This document shows positions 8,580-16,076 of a DNA stretch of 20,361 bases, piece by piece. Within the stretch, counting starts at the first letter, position 1. The number at the start of each line of letters is the position of its first letter. The DNA comes from Ruminococcaceae bacterium UBA6434. Lineage in GTDB: Bacteria > Bacillota > Clostridia > Oscillospirales > Acutalibacteraceae. The translations under genes were made by a program, and so were the position numbers. The notes beneath the pieces were generated by a model. It was not told where the DNA came from. It saw only the letters and a list, made by a program, of their open reading frames with translations, and ran no database searches. The stretch is taken from positions 1 through 20,361 of the forward strand of contig DJOQ01000023.1 of the NCBI GenBank assembly GCA_002437245.1. The letters run 5' to 3'.

Positions 8580-8584
8580 CTCCC
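8580..8584 (-). promoter_or_regulatory. Shine-Dalgarno-like gggag upstream of the GH28-like gene
   Basis: On the minus strand gggag abuts an ATG (8577-8579) that opens only a 9-codon reading frame, and that spacing is too short. It lies 8 bases from an ATC at 8571 that is in frame with the GH28-like protein. Initiation at ATC would give a complete signal-anchor. One extra A in the A5 run downstream would instead fuse the 9-codon frame to the protein. This site is why the annotated start is doubtful. Confidence 0.4.
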
Positions 8585-8615
8585 GACGCTTTTTATTGTG
8601 ATGTAAACAGTAGTA

Positions 8616-8644
8616 ATTATATATTATTGTGCTTTGCTTTGCAA
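8616..8644 (-). promoter_or_regulatory. Promoter of the GH28-like gene
   Basis: On the minus strand TTGCAA (8639-8644) and TATAAT (8616-8621) are 17 bases apart. The start of transcription would be near 8609, about 38 bases before the proposed translation start at 8571, which supports the longer N-terminus. Confidence 0.65.
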
Positions 8645-8705
8645 TAAACCGATGAAATAAAAAGTCGAAGCCGCAAAACAGCAAAAGCGTCCGAAAAAAG
8701 AACGT

Positions 8706-8741
8706 AAAAAAGGGCTGTAAAAACGAGTTTTTACAGCCCTT
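8706..8741 (-). terminator. Intrinsic terminator of the V-ATPase operon
   Basis: Arms 8728-8741 and 8710-8723 form a 14-bp perfect stem with a 4-base loop. On the minus strand it is followed by a T6 tract. It begins 8 bases after the subunit D stop codon and ends the ATPase transcript before the GH28-like promoter. Confidence 0.92.
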
Positions 8742-8748
8742 AAAAATT

Positions 8749-9375
8749 TTATTCCGCCTCGCGTTTTTTCTCCTCTTTTTGATTTTTAACGGCTTTAAGC
8801 CTTGTAAAATCTTCACGCTCTTTTTCTTCGAGCGCTTCGGAGATGTACTTAATCGTACCCGTAAACTGAGGTATCATTATATTGTTTAACGCGTTGGCGC
8901 GTTTCTGCGTTTTCTTGACCGCATCCGCAAGACGGTAAATCGAAGCCTCCGTCTCGGCGAGCTTTACGGTCATTTTTTTTGCCTCGTTGAAGTTTATATA
9001 GGCTTCGTCGAGGTGCGAGTTTGTCGAATTAAATCCGTAATACGGCATCAGCTTGCTGCCTTCAAGCGATATTTTCGGTATCTCGACACCCATTACGCTG
9101 CGAAAGTCAAGGGAAAGACCGTTATCGACAGGTATGGTCCTTGCGAAATTACCGCATACGCCGAGAGTAATGTTGGCAAGCTTCAAGGACGAATAAGCCT
9201 TGTCGTATACCGAATTTATATTTGCCTCGACTTCCTTGGCTTCGCTTATGAGCTGCATCATCTCACGGACAAGAATGTTACGTTTTCTGTCCATCAGCTC
9301 ATAGCCGAGCTTGGCTAAATCGAGAGATTTCTGCGTCGCCATCAAATTGGCTTTTGTCGGGAACACCTGTGCCAT
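8749..9375 (-). CDS. atpD: V-type ATPase subunit D (central rotor shaft)
   Basis: A 208-residue protein that forms the long antiparallel coiled-coil shaft turning inside the A3B3 ring, linked to the membrane ring through F and C. The opening VFPTKANLMATQKSLDLAK and the region ALNNIMIPQFTGTIKYI near 165-180 are hallmark sequences of the family, and the length is usual. The tail (about 180-208) is rich in Glu and Lys. ATG is preceded by aaggagg at 8 bases. It is the last gene of the operon, 33 bases after subunit B, with the terminator directly behind. Confidence 0.96.
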   Translation of the reverse strand: MAQVFPTKANLMATQKSLDLAKLGYELMDRKRNILVREMMQLISEAKEVEANINSVYDKAYSSLKLANITLGVCGNFARTIPVDNGLSLDFRSVMGVEIPKISLEGSKLMPYYGFNSTNSHLDEAYINFNEAKKMTVKLAETEASIYRLADAVKKTQKRANALNNIMIPQFTGTIKYISEALEEKEREDFTRLKAVKNQKEEKKREAE

Positions 9376-9408
9376 CGGCTTTTCCTCCTTTTCCGAATTT
9401 TAAAGGGC

Positions 9409-10782
9409 TCAGTTTTTGCCTTTATAGTACTTATCAAGAGTCTTATCGTCAACACGGTCGAGCATACGGCGCGGAAGCATTGAGAGAAGCTCCCAGCCGA
9501 GGTCGAGAGTCCGATCGATAGTACGGTTTTCGGTAAAGCTCTGATTTAAAAATCTGTTATCGAATTCCTTGCCGAACTTCATAAGCAATTTGTCGTCGGG
9601 CGACAACTCGTCTTCGCCTATTACCGACGCAAGGGATTTTGCGTCCTGAACCTTGGCGTATGTTGCAAGGAGCTGGTTTGAAAGAGCCGAATGGTCCTCT
9701 CTTGTAAATCCCTCGCCTATACCGTCCTTCATAAGACGCGACAGAGACGAAAGTACGTTGACCGGCGGATAAATGCCTTTATAGTCAAGGTCGCGGTCAA
9801 GAACTATCTGACCCTCGGTAATATAACCCGTAAGGTCGGGAATGGGGTGAGTAATATCGTCGTTGGGCATTGTAAGAATGGGTATCTGCGTAACAGAGCC
9901 CTCAACGCCCTCTATCATACCCGCGCGCTCATAAAGCGAGGCAAGATCCGAATAAAGGTATCCGGGGAAACCTTTACGGCTCGGAATTTCGCCCTTGGAC
10001 GAGCTGAATTCACGAAGAGCCTCGGCGTATGACGTCATATCGGTCAAAATTACGAGTATGTGTTTATGAAGAGTAAATGCGAGATATTCCGCCGCGGTAA
10101 GAGCGCAGCGCGGAGTCATAATTCTCTCGATTATAGGGTCGTTTGAAAGGTTTAAAAACATAACAACCCTGTTCATTACATTCGCCTCTTCAAATGAAGT
10201 GCGGAAGTAATTTGCAACGTCGTTTTTAACGCCCATTGCCGCAAAGACTATTGCGAAGTCCTCGGTATCGGAAATTGTGGACTGACGTACTATCTGAACG
10301 GCAAGCTCGTTATGCTTCATACCGGAGCCTGAGAATATCGGCAATTTCTGACCGCGTATAAGCGTTGCGAGAGCGTCTATCGACGATATACCTGTCTGAA
10401 TAAAGTTACGCGGATATTCACGCGATACGGGATTTATGGGAGCGCCGTTAACATCGCGCTTCTCTTCGGGATAAACCTCTCCGAGACCGTCTATGGGTCT
10501 GCCGAGTCCGTCGAACACTCTGCCGAGAATTTCGGGCGAAAGGGGTATTTCCATGGGTTTGCCGGTAAGGCTTGTGGAAGCATTCTGAAGAGAAATACCG
10601 CGCGTACCCTCGAACACCTGAACCGTGATATGCTCACCGTCTATCTTAACTATTCTTCCGGTGCGCTGTGTGCCGTCATCAAGCTTAAAATTAACTATTT
10701 CGTCAAACGAGGCATCCTTTACGCCGTCAAGCTCAACAAGTGAGCCGTTGATAGCGTCAAGTCTTAAATGTTGAATTATCAT
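9409..10782 (-). CDS. atpB: V-type ATPase subunit B (non-catalytic, nucleotide-site partner of A)
   Basis: A 457-residue protein from the ATG at 10782. It alternates with A in the hexameric head. At the place of the P-loop it has FSGSGMKHNELA, lacking the GKT, as expected for the non-catalytic subunit. LSSLSRLMKDGIGEGFTREDH contains the arginine finger that reaches into the A site. ILVILTDMTSYAEALRE is the Walker B-like strand. The ATG at 10782 has aggtga 5 bases upstream. The in-frame GTG at 10791 would overlap that ribosome site, so it is less likely. The gap to the A stop is 14 bases. Confidence 0.96.
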   Translation of the reverse strand: MIIQHLRLDAINGSLVELDGVKDASFDEIVNFKLDDGTQRTGRIVKIDGEHITVQVFEGTRGISLQNASTSLTGKPMEIPLSPEILGRVFDGLGRPIDGLGEVYPEEKRDVNGAPINPVSREYPRNFIQTGISSIDALATLIRGQKLPIFSGSGMKHNELAVQIVRQSTISDTEDFAIVFAAMGVKNDVANYFRTSFEEANVMNRVVMFLNLSNDPIIERIMTPRCALTAAEYLAFTLHKHILVILTDMTSYAEALREFSSSKGEIPSRKGFPGYLYSDLASLYERAGMIEGVEGSVTQIPILTMPNDDITHPIPDLTGYITEGQIVLDRDLDYKGIYPPVNVLSSLSRLMKDGIGEGFTREDHSALSNQLLATYAKVQDAKSLASVIGEDELSPDDKLLMKFGKEFDNRFLNQSFTENRTIDRTLDLGWELLSMLPRRMLDRVDDKTLDKYYKGKN

Positions 10783-10796
10783 TGTGCTCACCTACC

Positions 10797-12560
10797 TTAC
10801 TTCAGTATTCCGTCCATAACGGCGTCGGTTTCTTTGATGTAATCATCGAGCATTCCTATATTGCTGTTCGGTACATCGTATTTCATCTTTGTGAACTTAT
10901 CAAACAGTCCCGTGGCTGTTATCTTTGAAAGAGGTATCTGCCTTGCGACTACTTCCTTTGCTCTGTGGTACAAATGGAGTATGACGTGCATCATCTTAAA
11001 CTGCTTCTCAAGCGGAACGAAGGTGTCGTCGGCATGGAATGCATTTTGCTGAAGGAAACCGACTCTGATTACTCTTGCAATTTCAATTACAAGCTTCTGA
11101 TCGTCGGGAAGCACGTCCGCACCTATCAGCTTTACTATCTCCATAAGTGAGTTTTCCTCAAGTAAAAGTGAGCAAAGCTCTTCGCGGTATTTCATAAAGT
11201 CGGGCGAAACATTATCTCTGTACCAGTTTGCAAGGTCGCCCGTATACTCGCTGTAAGAGAGGGTCCAGTTTATTGCCGGATAGTGTCTTGCATAAGCGAG
11301 CGATTTATCAAGCGCCCAGAAGCATCTTGTAAAACGCTTTGTATTTTGCGTTACGGGCTCCGAGAAATCCGAGCCCTGAGGCGATACCGCACCGATAAGC
11401 GTTATTGAACCCTCGGTGCCGTTGAGGTTTTCGGTATAACCCGAACGCTCATAGAATTCGGAAAGCCTCGACGGAAGATATGCCGGAAAGCCTTCGTCGG
11501 CGGGCATTTCCTCAAGTCGTCCGGAAATTTCTCTGAGCGCCTCAGCCCAACGTGAAGTTGAGTCTGCCATAAGCGCCGTATCATAGCCCATATCGCGGTA
11601 ATACTCCGCTATTGTAATGCCTGTGTAAATTGAAGCCTCACGTGCCGCAACCGGCATATTTGAGGTGTTGGCTATAAGCATTGTTCTGTCAAGAAGCGGT
11701 CTGCCGGTCTTGGGGTCGGTAATATCCGAAAACTCGGTAAGTACCTGAGTCATCTCATTGCCGCGCTCGCCGCAGCCGACATAAATTATGATATCGGCGT
11801 CGCACCATTTGGCAAGCTGATGCTGAGTCATTGTTTTACCGGTACCGAAACCGCCGGGGATTGCCGCCGCACCGCCCTTGGCTATCGGGAAAACGGTGTC
11901 GATTACACGCTGACCCGTGACAAGCGGTTTAGTGGCGGGGAGTCTCTTTTTAATGGGTCTCGGATTTCGTATGGGCCACTTCTGCAAAAGCGTAAGCTCT
12001 GTTATGTTGCCCTTTTCGTCCTTAATTTTTGCAACCGTATCGTTTACGGTGTATTCGCCGTCGGGCATTACCTCGGTAACGGTACCCGAAAGCAGAGGAC
12101 TTAACATTATTTTATGCGTTATTACCGGCGTTTCCGGGCACTCGGCGTAAATATCGCCGCCGAAAATTGTGTCGCCGACTTTAACCTTTAAGGTTACTTT
12201 ATATTTCTTTTCGGTGTCAAGCGGAGAGAACTGAGCGCCTTTGCCTATAAAAGCGCCGAATTTCTTTTCGATTGCGGGGAGGGGTCTTTCGATACCGTCG
12301 AATATGTTGCCGATTATTCCGGGGCCTAAGGTAACGCTCATGGGAAGCCCCGTTGAATATACCGGCTCACCGGGTTTAAGTCCCGTAGTCTCCTCGTATA
12401 CCTGAATGGTGGTCATCTTTTTATCAAGGCCGATTACCTCGCCTATCAGCTTTTCTTTGCCGACGTAGACCATTTCCATCATACTCAAATCAGTCTCGCC
12501 TTTTATGGTAACGACAGGGCCGTTGATACCGAATATTACATTCTCTGACAAATATATCAC
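10797..12560 (-). CDS. atpA: V-type ATPase catalytic subunit A
   Basis: A 587-residue catalytic subunit that hydrolyses or makes ATP at the A/B interface, EC 7.1.2.2 class. The P-loop GGFGTGKT is at 236-243, the catalytic glutamate at E265 in GCGERGNEM, and Walker B TALMADSTSRWAEALRE near 328-344. The ATPase signature region contains HYPAINW. The roughly 90-residue non-homologous insert typical of V-type A subunits is present (about 115-205) and separates it from F-type beta. The start is GTG inside the E stop region: the gtga overlap means E and A share 4 bases, and gagga of the E end serves as ribosome site. Length is normal. Confidence 0.98.
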   Translation of the reverse strand: MIYLSENVIFGINGPVVTIKGETDLSMMEMVYVGKEKLIGEVIGLDKKMTTIQVYEETTGLKPGEPVYSTGLPMSVTLGPGIIGNIFDGIERPLPAIEKKFGAFIGKGAQFSPLDTEKKYKVTLKVKVGDTIFGGDIYAECPETPVITHKIMLSPLLSGTVTEVMPDGEYTVNDTVAKIKDEKGNITELTLLQKWPIRNPRPIKKRLPATKPLVTGQRVIDTVFPIAKGGAAAIPGGFGTGKTMTQHQLAKWCDADIIIYVGCGERGNEMTQVLTEFSDITDPKTGRPLLDRTMLIANTSNMPVAAREASIYTGITIAEYYRDMGYDTALMADSTSRWAEALREISGRLEEMPADEGFPAYLPSRLSEFYERSGYTENLNGTEGSITLIGAVSPQGSDFSEPVTQNTKRFTRCFWALDKSLAYARHYPAINWTLSYSEYTGDLANWYRDNVSPDFMKYREELCSLLLEENSLMEIVKLIGADVLPDDQKLVIEIARVIRVGFLQQNAFHADDTFVPLEKQFKMMHVILHLYHRAKEVVARQIPLSKITATGLFDKFTKMKYDVPNSNIGMLDDYIKETDAVMDGILK

Positions 12561-13159
12561 TCCTCGATGGAAAGTCCCGAATGTTCAAGGAACCATTCTT
12601 TTTGCTCTTTGAGCTTTGTATCAAGAGTATCGTCGGCAAGGCAGTGCGTTTTCCGATCCGCCGCTCTCAAACCGCCGTAAACTATATCGTCGCTTTCGGT
12701 GACGACGCAACCGTTTTTAAATACCGCCTTGAGATCGTCGGAAAATACGAGATCCTCTTTACGTAAAAACAGCTCAACATCTCCGCCGTCAAAAGCCTCG
12801 GCAATCTCTTTTGCCGAAGAGATAAGCTTTTCACGGTAAGAATCGGTTTTTGTATACTCTTTTATTTTTTCGCCTGCCGCGTCAAACACCTTTTTGCAAA
12901 GTTCTGCGCGAAGATCAGTAAGTTCTTTTCTTGATTTTTCTTCACATTCGGAAACAGCGCTGTTACACTCTGCCTTTATGCGTGCGGTTTCGTATTCGGT
13001 ATACGCCTTATAGCGATCCTCAGCCTCTTTTTGGAGAGCGCGCAAACGCTCGACGCGCAGACGGTCTGTCTCTTCGTCTATATTTTTGCACTCTTCGTCC
13101 GCAAGAGCCTTTATGGCAGATAAGAACGCCTCTGTCTTTTTGCTGTTGATTTCTTCCAT
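12557..13159 (-). CDS. atpE: V-type ATPase subunit E (peripheral stalk)
   Basis: A 200-residue stalk subunit. Residues about 1-110 are a charged helix (EEETDRLRVERLRALQKEAEDRYKAY and onward) that pairs with subunit G/H to form the stator stalk. The C-terminal globular part (about 115-200) contains DDIVYGGLRAADRKTHCLADDTLDTKL, matching the usual GG(l/v)...(n)TL...L pattern of the family. ATG is preceded by gaggtg. It follows F after 19 bases and overlaps A by 4 bases, so production of stalk and head is probably coupled. Confidence 0.9.
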   Translation of the reverse strand: MEEINSKKTEAFLSAIKALADEECKNIDEETDRLRVERLRALQKEAEDRYKAYTEYETARIKAECNSAVSECEEKSRKELTDLRAELCKKVFDAAGEKIKEYTKTDSYREKLISSAKEIAEAFDGGDVELFLRKEDLVFSDDLKAVFKNGCVVTESDDIVYGGLRAADRKTHCLADDTLDTKLKEQKEWFLEHSGLSIEE

Positions 13160-13178
13160 GATCTCACCTCACTGTTCT

Positions 13179-13484
13179 TTAAATCTTAATACCGATGGCA
13201 TCGCGGATATATTCGGTAATGGAATCACGGTTTCTGCCGTTTCCGTCGCCGTCGGGAATTGTAACAAGCAGCGGCCTGTTGCCCTGCTTTAATTTTTTCA
13301 CCGTTTCGGGGCAAAGCTCGGCAACTCCTGCGGTTATAAGCAGTATGCCGATATCCTCTGCGGACAAAACCTCTTTAAAAGCTTTTTCGGCTTCATCGCG
13401 CGAAGTCACCCTCTTTGCTTCAATTCCGGCAAGACGCATACCGATCATAGCGTCGGTATTGTCGCTTATCAAGAAGAATTTCAT
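13179..13484 (-). CDS. atpF: V-type ATPase subunit F (rotor)
   Basis: A 101-residue subunit with an alternating beta/alpha fold, which binds the D shaft. MKFFLISDNTDAMIGMRLAGIEA is the classic N-terminus (strand 1, then the G(F/M)RLAGI motif). It is followed by a DIGILLITAGVAEL strand-turn and an ending YIRDAIGIKI of the usual type. A short loop DGDGNGRNRDS precedes the last helix. The frame is open upstream to 13544, but the ATG at 13484 has aaaggg 8 bases upstream and gives the normal family length. The preceding gap of 134 bases to K is the longest inside the operon. Confidence 0.92.
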   Translation of the reverse strand: MKFFLISDNTDAMIGMRLAGIEAKRVTSRDEAEKAFKEVLSAEDIGILLITAGVAELCPETVKKLKQGNRPLLVTIPDGDGNGRNRDSITEYIRDAIGIKI

Positions 13485-13489
13485 AACAA

Positions 13490-13579
13490 TTACCCTTTGT
13501 ATCCGTAATCTTTTTTGGGAAGCCCCAAATATGCCTTTCGGCAATCAAAACAGCTCACAGTCTGTCTTTTTTCGGTCAT
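13490..13579 (-). CDS. Candidate 29-residue CxxC micro-protein between K and F
   Basis: An ATG at 13579 opens 29 codons, with the TAA (13490-13492) ending 5 bases before the F start and overlapping its ribosome site. The peptide has SCFDCRKAYLGLPKKDYGY, with a CxxC pair. The same frame is open back to the stop codon of subunit K, so readthrough of that stop would join them. No good ribosome site precedes the ATG. The DNA contains two small hairpins: a 4-bp gcc/ggc type stem with a GAAA loop near 13532-13546, and tttggg/cccaaa at 13514-13529. These suggest that the region might matter as RNA rather than protein. Not recognised; evidence is weak. Confidence 0.25.
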   Translation of the reverse strand: MTEKRQTVSCFDCRKAYLGLPKKDYGYKG

Positions 13580-13618
13580 AAGGCGACATACGAAAGCGCC
13601 GTGCCGCCGCGAACCGTT

Positions 13619-14080
13619 TTAGACTTTCTGGAGAATAAGGATTGAAATAACAACGCCGTAAAGCGCTATGGACTCACCGAGTGCAACGAATATGATTGAT
13701 TTACCGAAGGACTTGGGATCCTCCGCGGTAGCGGCTATTGCAGCCGGTGCGCCTGCGGCAACGGCAATACCGCCGCCGATACCTGCAAGACCTGTTACAA
13801 GGCCTGCTGCCAAAAGTCCCATACCCTTTGAATTATCAACAGTCTCGGTAGCTGTTGTTGCTGTCGAAGCGTCGGCAGCCGAAGCGGTATTATCGTCTGC
13901 TGCGAATACGCTTACCGAAAGAGCCGCTATAAGGACCGTAAGCACTGCGAAGGTTGCAAGATTTACCGCAACTGAACGCTTAACGCTTCTGCCCTGATTT
14001 CTTTTTTTGATTATTGCATACGCTGTTGCAAGTATTGCCGCGGGTGCAAGGATGAGAAGTACATAGAAAAGAGTTGACAT
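13619..14080 (-). CDS. atpK: V-type ATPase subunit K (membrane rotor ring)
   Basis: A 153-residue membrane subunit of the ion-carrying ring, with four hydrophobic segments: about 4-24, 37-60, 87-116 and 127-150. Only the C-terminal hairpin looks like a canonical proteolipid, with GIGGGIAVAAGAPAA and the carboxylate E136 in VALGESIALYG. The N-terminal hairpin has no carboxylate and joins through an Ala/Thr-rich loop (60-83). The second segment ends SVSVFAADD, which resembles a signal peptidase site. S137 and Y141 match positions of Na+-binding c-subunits, but the usual glutamine of the partner helix is V107, so the coupling ion is unclear. ATG follows the I stop by 19 bases. Confidence 0.93.
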   Translation of the reverse strand: MSTLFYVLLILAPAAILATAYAIIKKRNQGRSVKRSVAVNLATFAVLTVLIAALSVSVFAADDNTASAADASTATTATETVDNSKGMGLLAAGLVTGLAGIGGGIAVAAGAPAAIAATAEDPKSFGKSIIFVALGESIALYGVVISILILQKV

Positions 14081-14099
14081 AATTTTATTCCTCCAACTT

Positions 14100-16037
14100 T
14101 TAATTTTGCGCGTTTAATTTTATCGGCTTGAAAGCCGTTCCGCCGCCCTCATAGAAACGGCTGAACATCTCGTAATATTCAAGACGAAGCGCCTGTATGC
14201 CGGTCAAAAGACCTTCAAGCGCAATGACAAGAACATTGCCGAGAATGATAACAAAGATGTTCTCATGTGCGCCGGCGAGTGAGAATACAACCATCATCAT
14301 ACCTGCATGGACAAGTACGAATGCGCCGACACGAAGGAATGATACCGTATTGCTCAAATACGAAAGCACATATTCGAGAAGTTCAAATACATTCTGAAGT
14401 ATGAAGTCCCCGATGCTCTCCGGTTTCCAATCCGGTTTCTTATCGATAAGCCCTATCGGTATATCCTTTATCATAAGCAGAACCGCCGTTACAACAAGTA
14501 TTACGGCGCATACCTTATTCGGTATGGGAGACGGGCCGCCCATAAAGCCCGAAGCGAGATTTACACCGGACAGATACATTAAAAGTCCCGTAAGCCCGTT
14601 TTGGCTGAACAGCGCTTCACCGAATTGTTTACGTTTTATGCATGCGTAAATATTAAGCAGCATTGCAACTATCATAAGCCCTATGCCTATGCCGATAGCT
14701 ATCAAAAGAACCGTATTTACGCTCTCCATTACGGTCATCGGTTTGCCCTTCCAGCCGAAAGCGTGGTAAACGGGGTCGAGCATATGCTCATATCCGAACA
14801 CGCTGCCAAACATAAAGCCGAAGAACATCGACGAAATTCCGCACGGAATAAGTATTTTGCCGAGCTTTATCTTTTTCTTTGCCCACATAAATATGCCTAT
14901 GAGCATTAAAACGAAGCCCTGACCGAGATCGCCGAACATCATACCGAAAAGTATGGTATATGTTATAGCCACGAATCCCGTAATATCTATATCGTCATAC
15001 GACGGTGTGCCGTACATATCAACATAAAATCTGTATGGATCAACAAAAGCCTTAAACAGCTTCGGCGTCTTTTTGAGTTTAACCGGAACCACGGTCTTGC
15101 CGTCATGCGGAGGATCGCTTATCTCGACCGAAATTTCATCGACATTTTTAAGTTCCTTTTTAAACTTCTTTTCGCTGCCCTCCGGTATGAACCCGGTAAA
15201 CATAAAGTATTTATCGTTGTGCAGGGCATAAGAGCGAAGCTCATAAAGCGAATTCTGATATACGAGATTCGAATAAATCTTATTGCAGTGGTCATGCTCG
15301 GTCTGCCAAAGCTCACGGATTTTTTCGTCCGTCTCCTTTATCTGAGACTCGATTATCTCGATACTCTTTTTAATCTGCTCAAGGACTTCCTCAACGGTAC
15401 CTGCCGCTCCGGGGACCTCAAACGGTTCAAACAAAAGGAAAGCGAATATACCGTCTATCTCGTTTACCTTGTCACTCGGCGCGAAATATGCGCCCCAGTA
15501 ATCCGTTTTGTCTTCGGAGCAAGGGTAAAACATTACGTAAGGATTATCCTTAAATACCGTATTAAGCTTTTCATAGCTCTCTTTCGGCATATGACCGAAG
15601 CGTATCTTGACGAATTCGCATTGCGATACCTGGTCAAGGTCGATGCCGAGACCTTTAAAGTGCGAATATTTTTCAATACCGCCCTCGCAAACCGCCTTTT
15701 GGTCAAGCAGTGAGCTTCGCTGTTCGTAAAGCCCTATCACCTTTTTTTCAACGGCTTTAAGGTAAGACGCGTCCTTTTCGTCAACGTCCGAATCGCTTTC
15801 TTCTATGCTTTTAAATTCGAGATCAAATTTTGCAGCTTTCGCTATATCACGAAGTTCCGACAGCTCACCGGCATACGGATTGTCGTCAACAAACGGTACA
15901 AATCCCATTGACGAAGATATGTATTTCGCCGCGGAATCGGGATGAAAACACTCGCTCTCGCAAAGCTTTGCACTCAAGTCGTAAAGCTTTGTAAGGCTGC
16001 CGCTTATTTTGACAAGCTTCATCTTTTCGATAGCCAT
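14100..16037 (-). CDS. atpI: V-type ATPase subunit I (full-length stator a-subunit)
   Basis: A 645-residue protein. Residues 1-about 350 are the cytoplasmic arm that holds the peripheral stalks, with coiled-coil arms around 90-125 and 215-250 and the motif CEFVKIRFGHMPK at 140-152. MYGTPSYDDID (341-351) precedes the membrane half with about seven or eight helices. MFGDLGQG (367-374) is a family landmark, with Q where H is usual. The essential ion-channel arginine is R569 in SFLRVGAFVLVHA, and the second conserved one is R618 in ALRLEYYEMFSRFYEGGG. ATG at 16037 has aaaggaga about 12 bases upstream, and a second ATG five codons later is possible. It lies directly behind its soluble paralogue. 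Confidence 0.96.
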   Translation of the reverse strand: MAIEKMKLVKISGSLTKLYDLSAKLCESECFHPDSAAKYISSSMGFVPFVDDNPYAGELSELRDIAKAAKFDLEFKSIEESDSDVDEKDASYLKAVEKKVIGLYEQRSSLLDQKAVCEGGIEKYSHFKGLGIDLDQVSQCEFVKIRFGHMPKESYEKLNTVFKDNPYVMFYPCSEDKTDYWGAYFAPSDKVNEIDGIFAFLLFEPFEVPGAAGTVEEVLEQIKKSIEIIESQIKETDEKIRELWQTEHDHCNKIYSNLVYQNSLYELRSYALHNDKYFMFTGFIPEGSEKKFKKELKNVDEISVEISDPPHDGKTVVPVKLKKTPKLFKAFVDPYRFYVDMYGTPSYDDIDITGFVAITYTILFGMMFGDLGQGFVLMLIGIFMWAKKKIKLGKILIPCGISSMFFGFMFGSVFGYEHMLDPVYHAFGWKGKPMTVMESVNTVLLIAIGIGIGLMIVAMLLNIYACIKRKQFGEALFSQNGLTGLLMYLSGVNLASGFMGGPSPIPNKVCAVILVVTAVLLMIKDIPIGLIDKKPDWKPESIGDFILQNVFELLEYVLSYLSNTVSFLRVGAFVLVHAGMMMVVFSLAGAHENIFVIILGNVLVIALEGLLTGIQALRLEYYEMFSRFYEGGGTAFKPIKLNAQN

Positions 16038-16076
16038 AGCCCTTACCGTCTCCTTTCGGTTTTTTTATAAGGTCAG

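Noticed and set aside
8550..8816. 88-codon minus-strand frame across the end of subunit D and the following gap
   Set aside because: It runs through the operon terminator hairpin and the next promoter, and the sequence is low-complexity Lys/Phe-rich.
13485..13544. 20-residue N-terminal extension of subunit F
   Set aside because: The family starts at the MKFFLIS strand, and a good ribosome site precedes the ATG at 13484.
15105..15713. 202-codon plus-strand frame opposite subunit I
   Set aside because: Antisense to a conserved coding region; composition reflects the reverse complement of subunit I.
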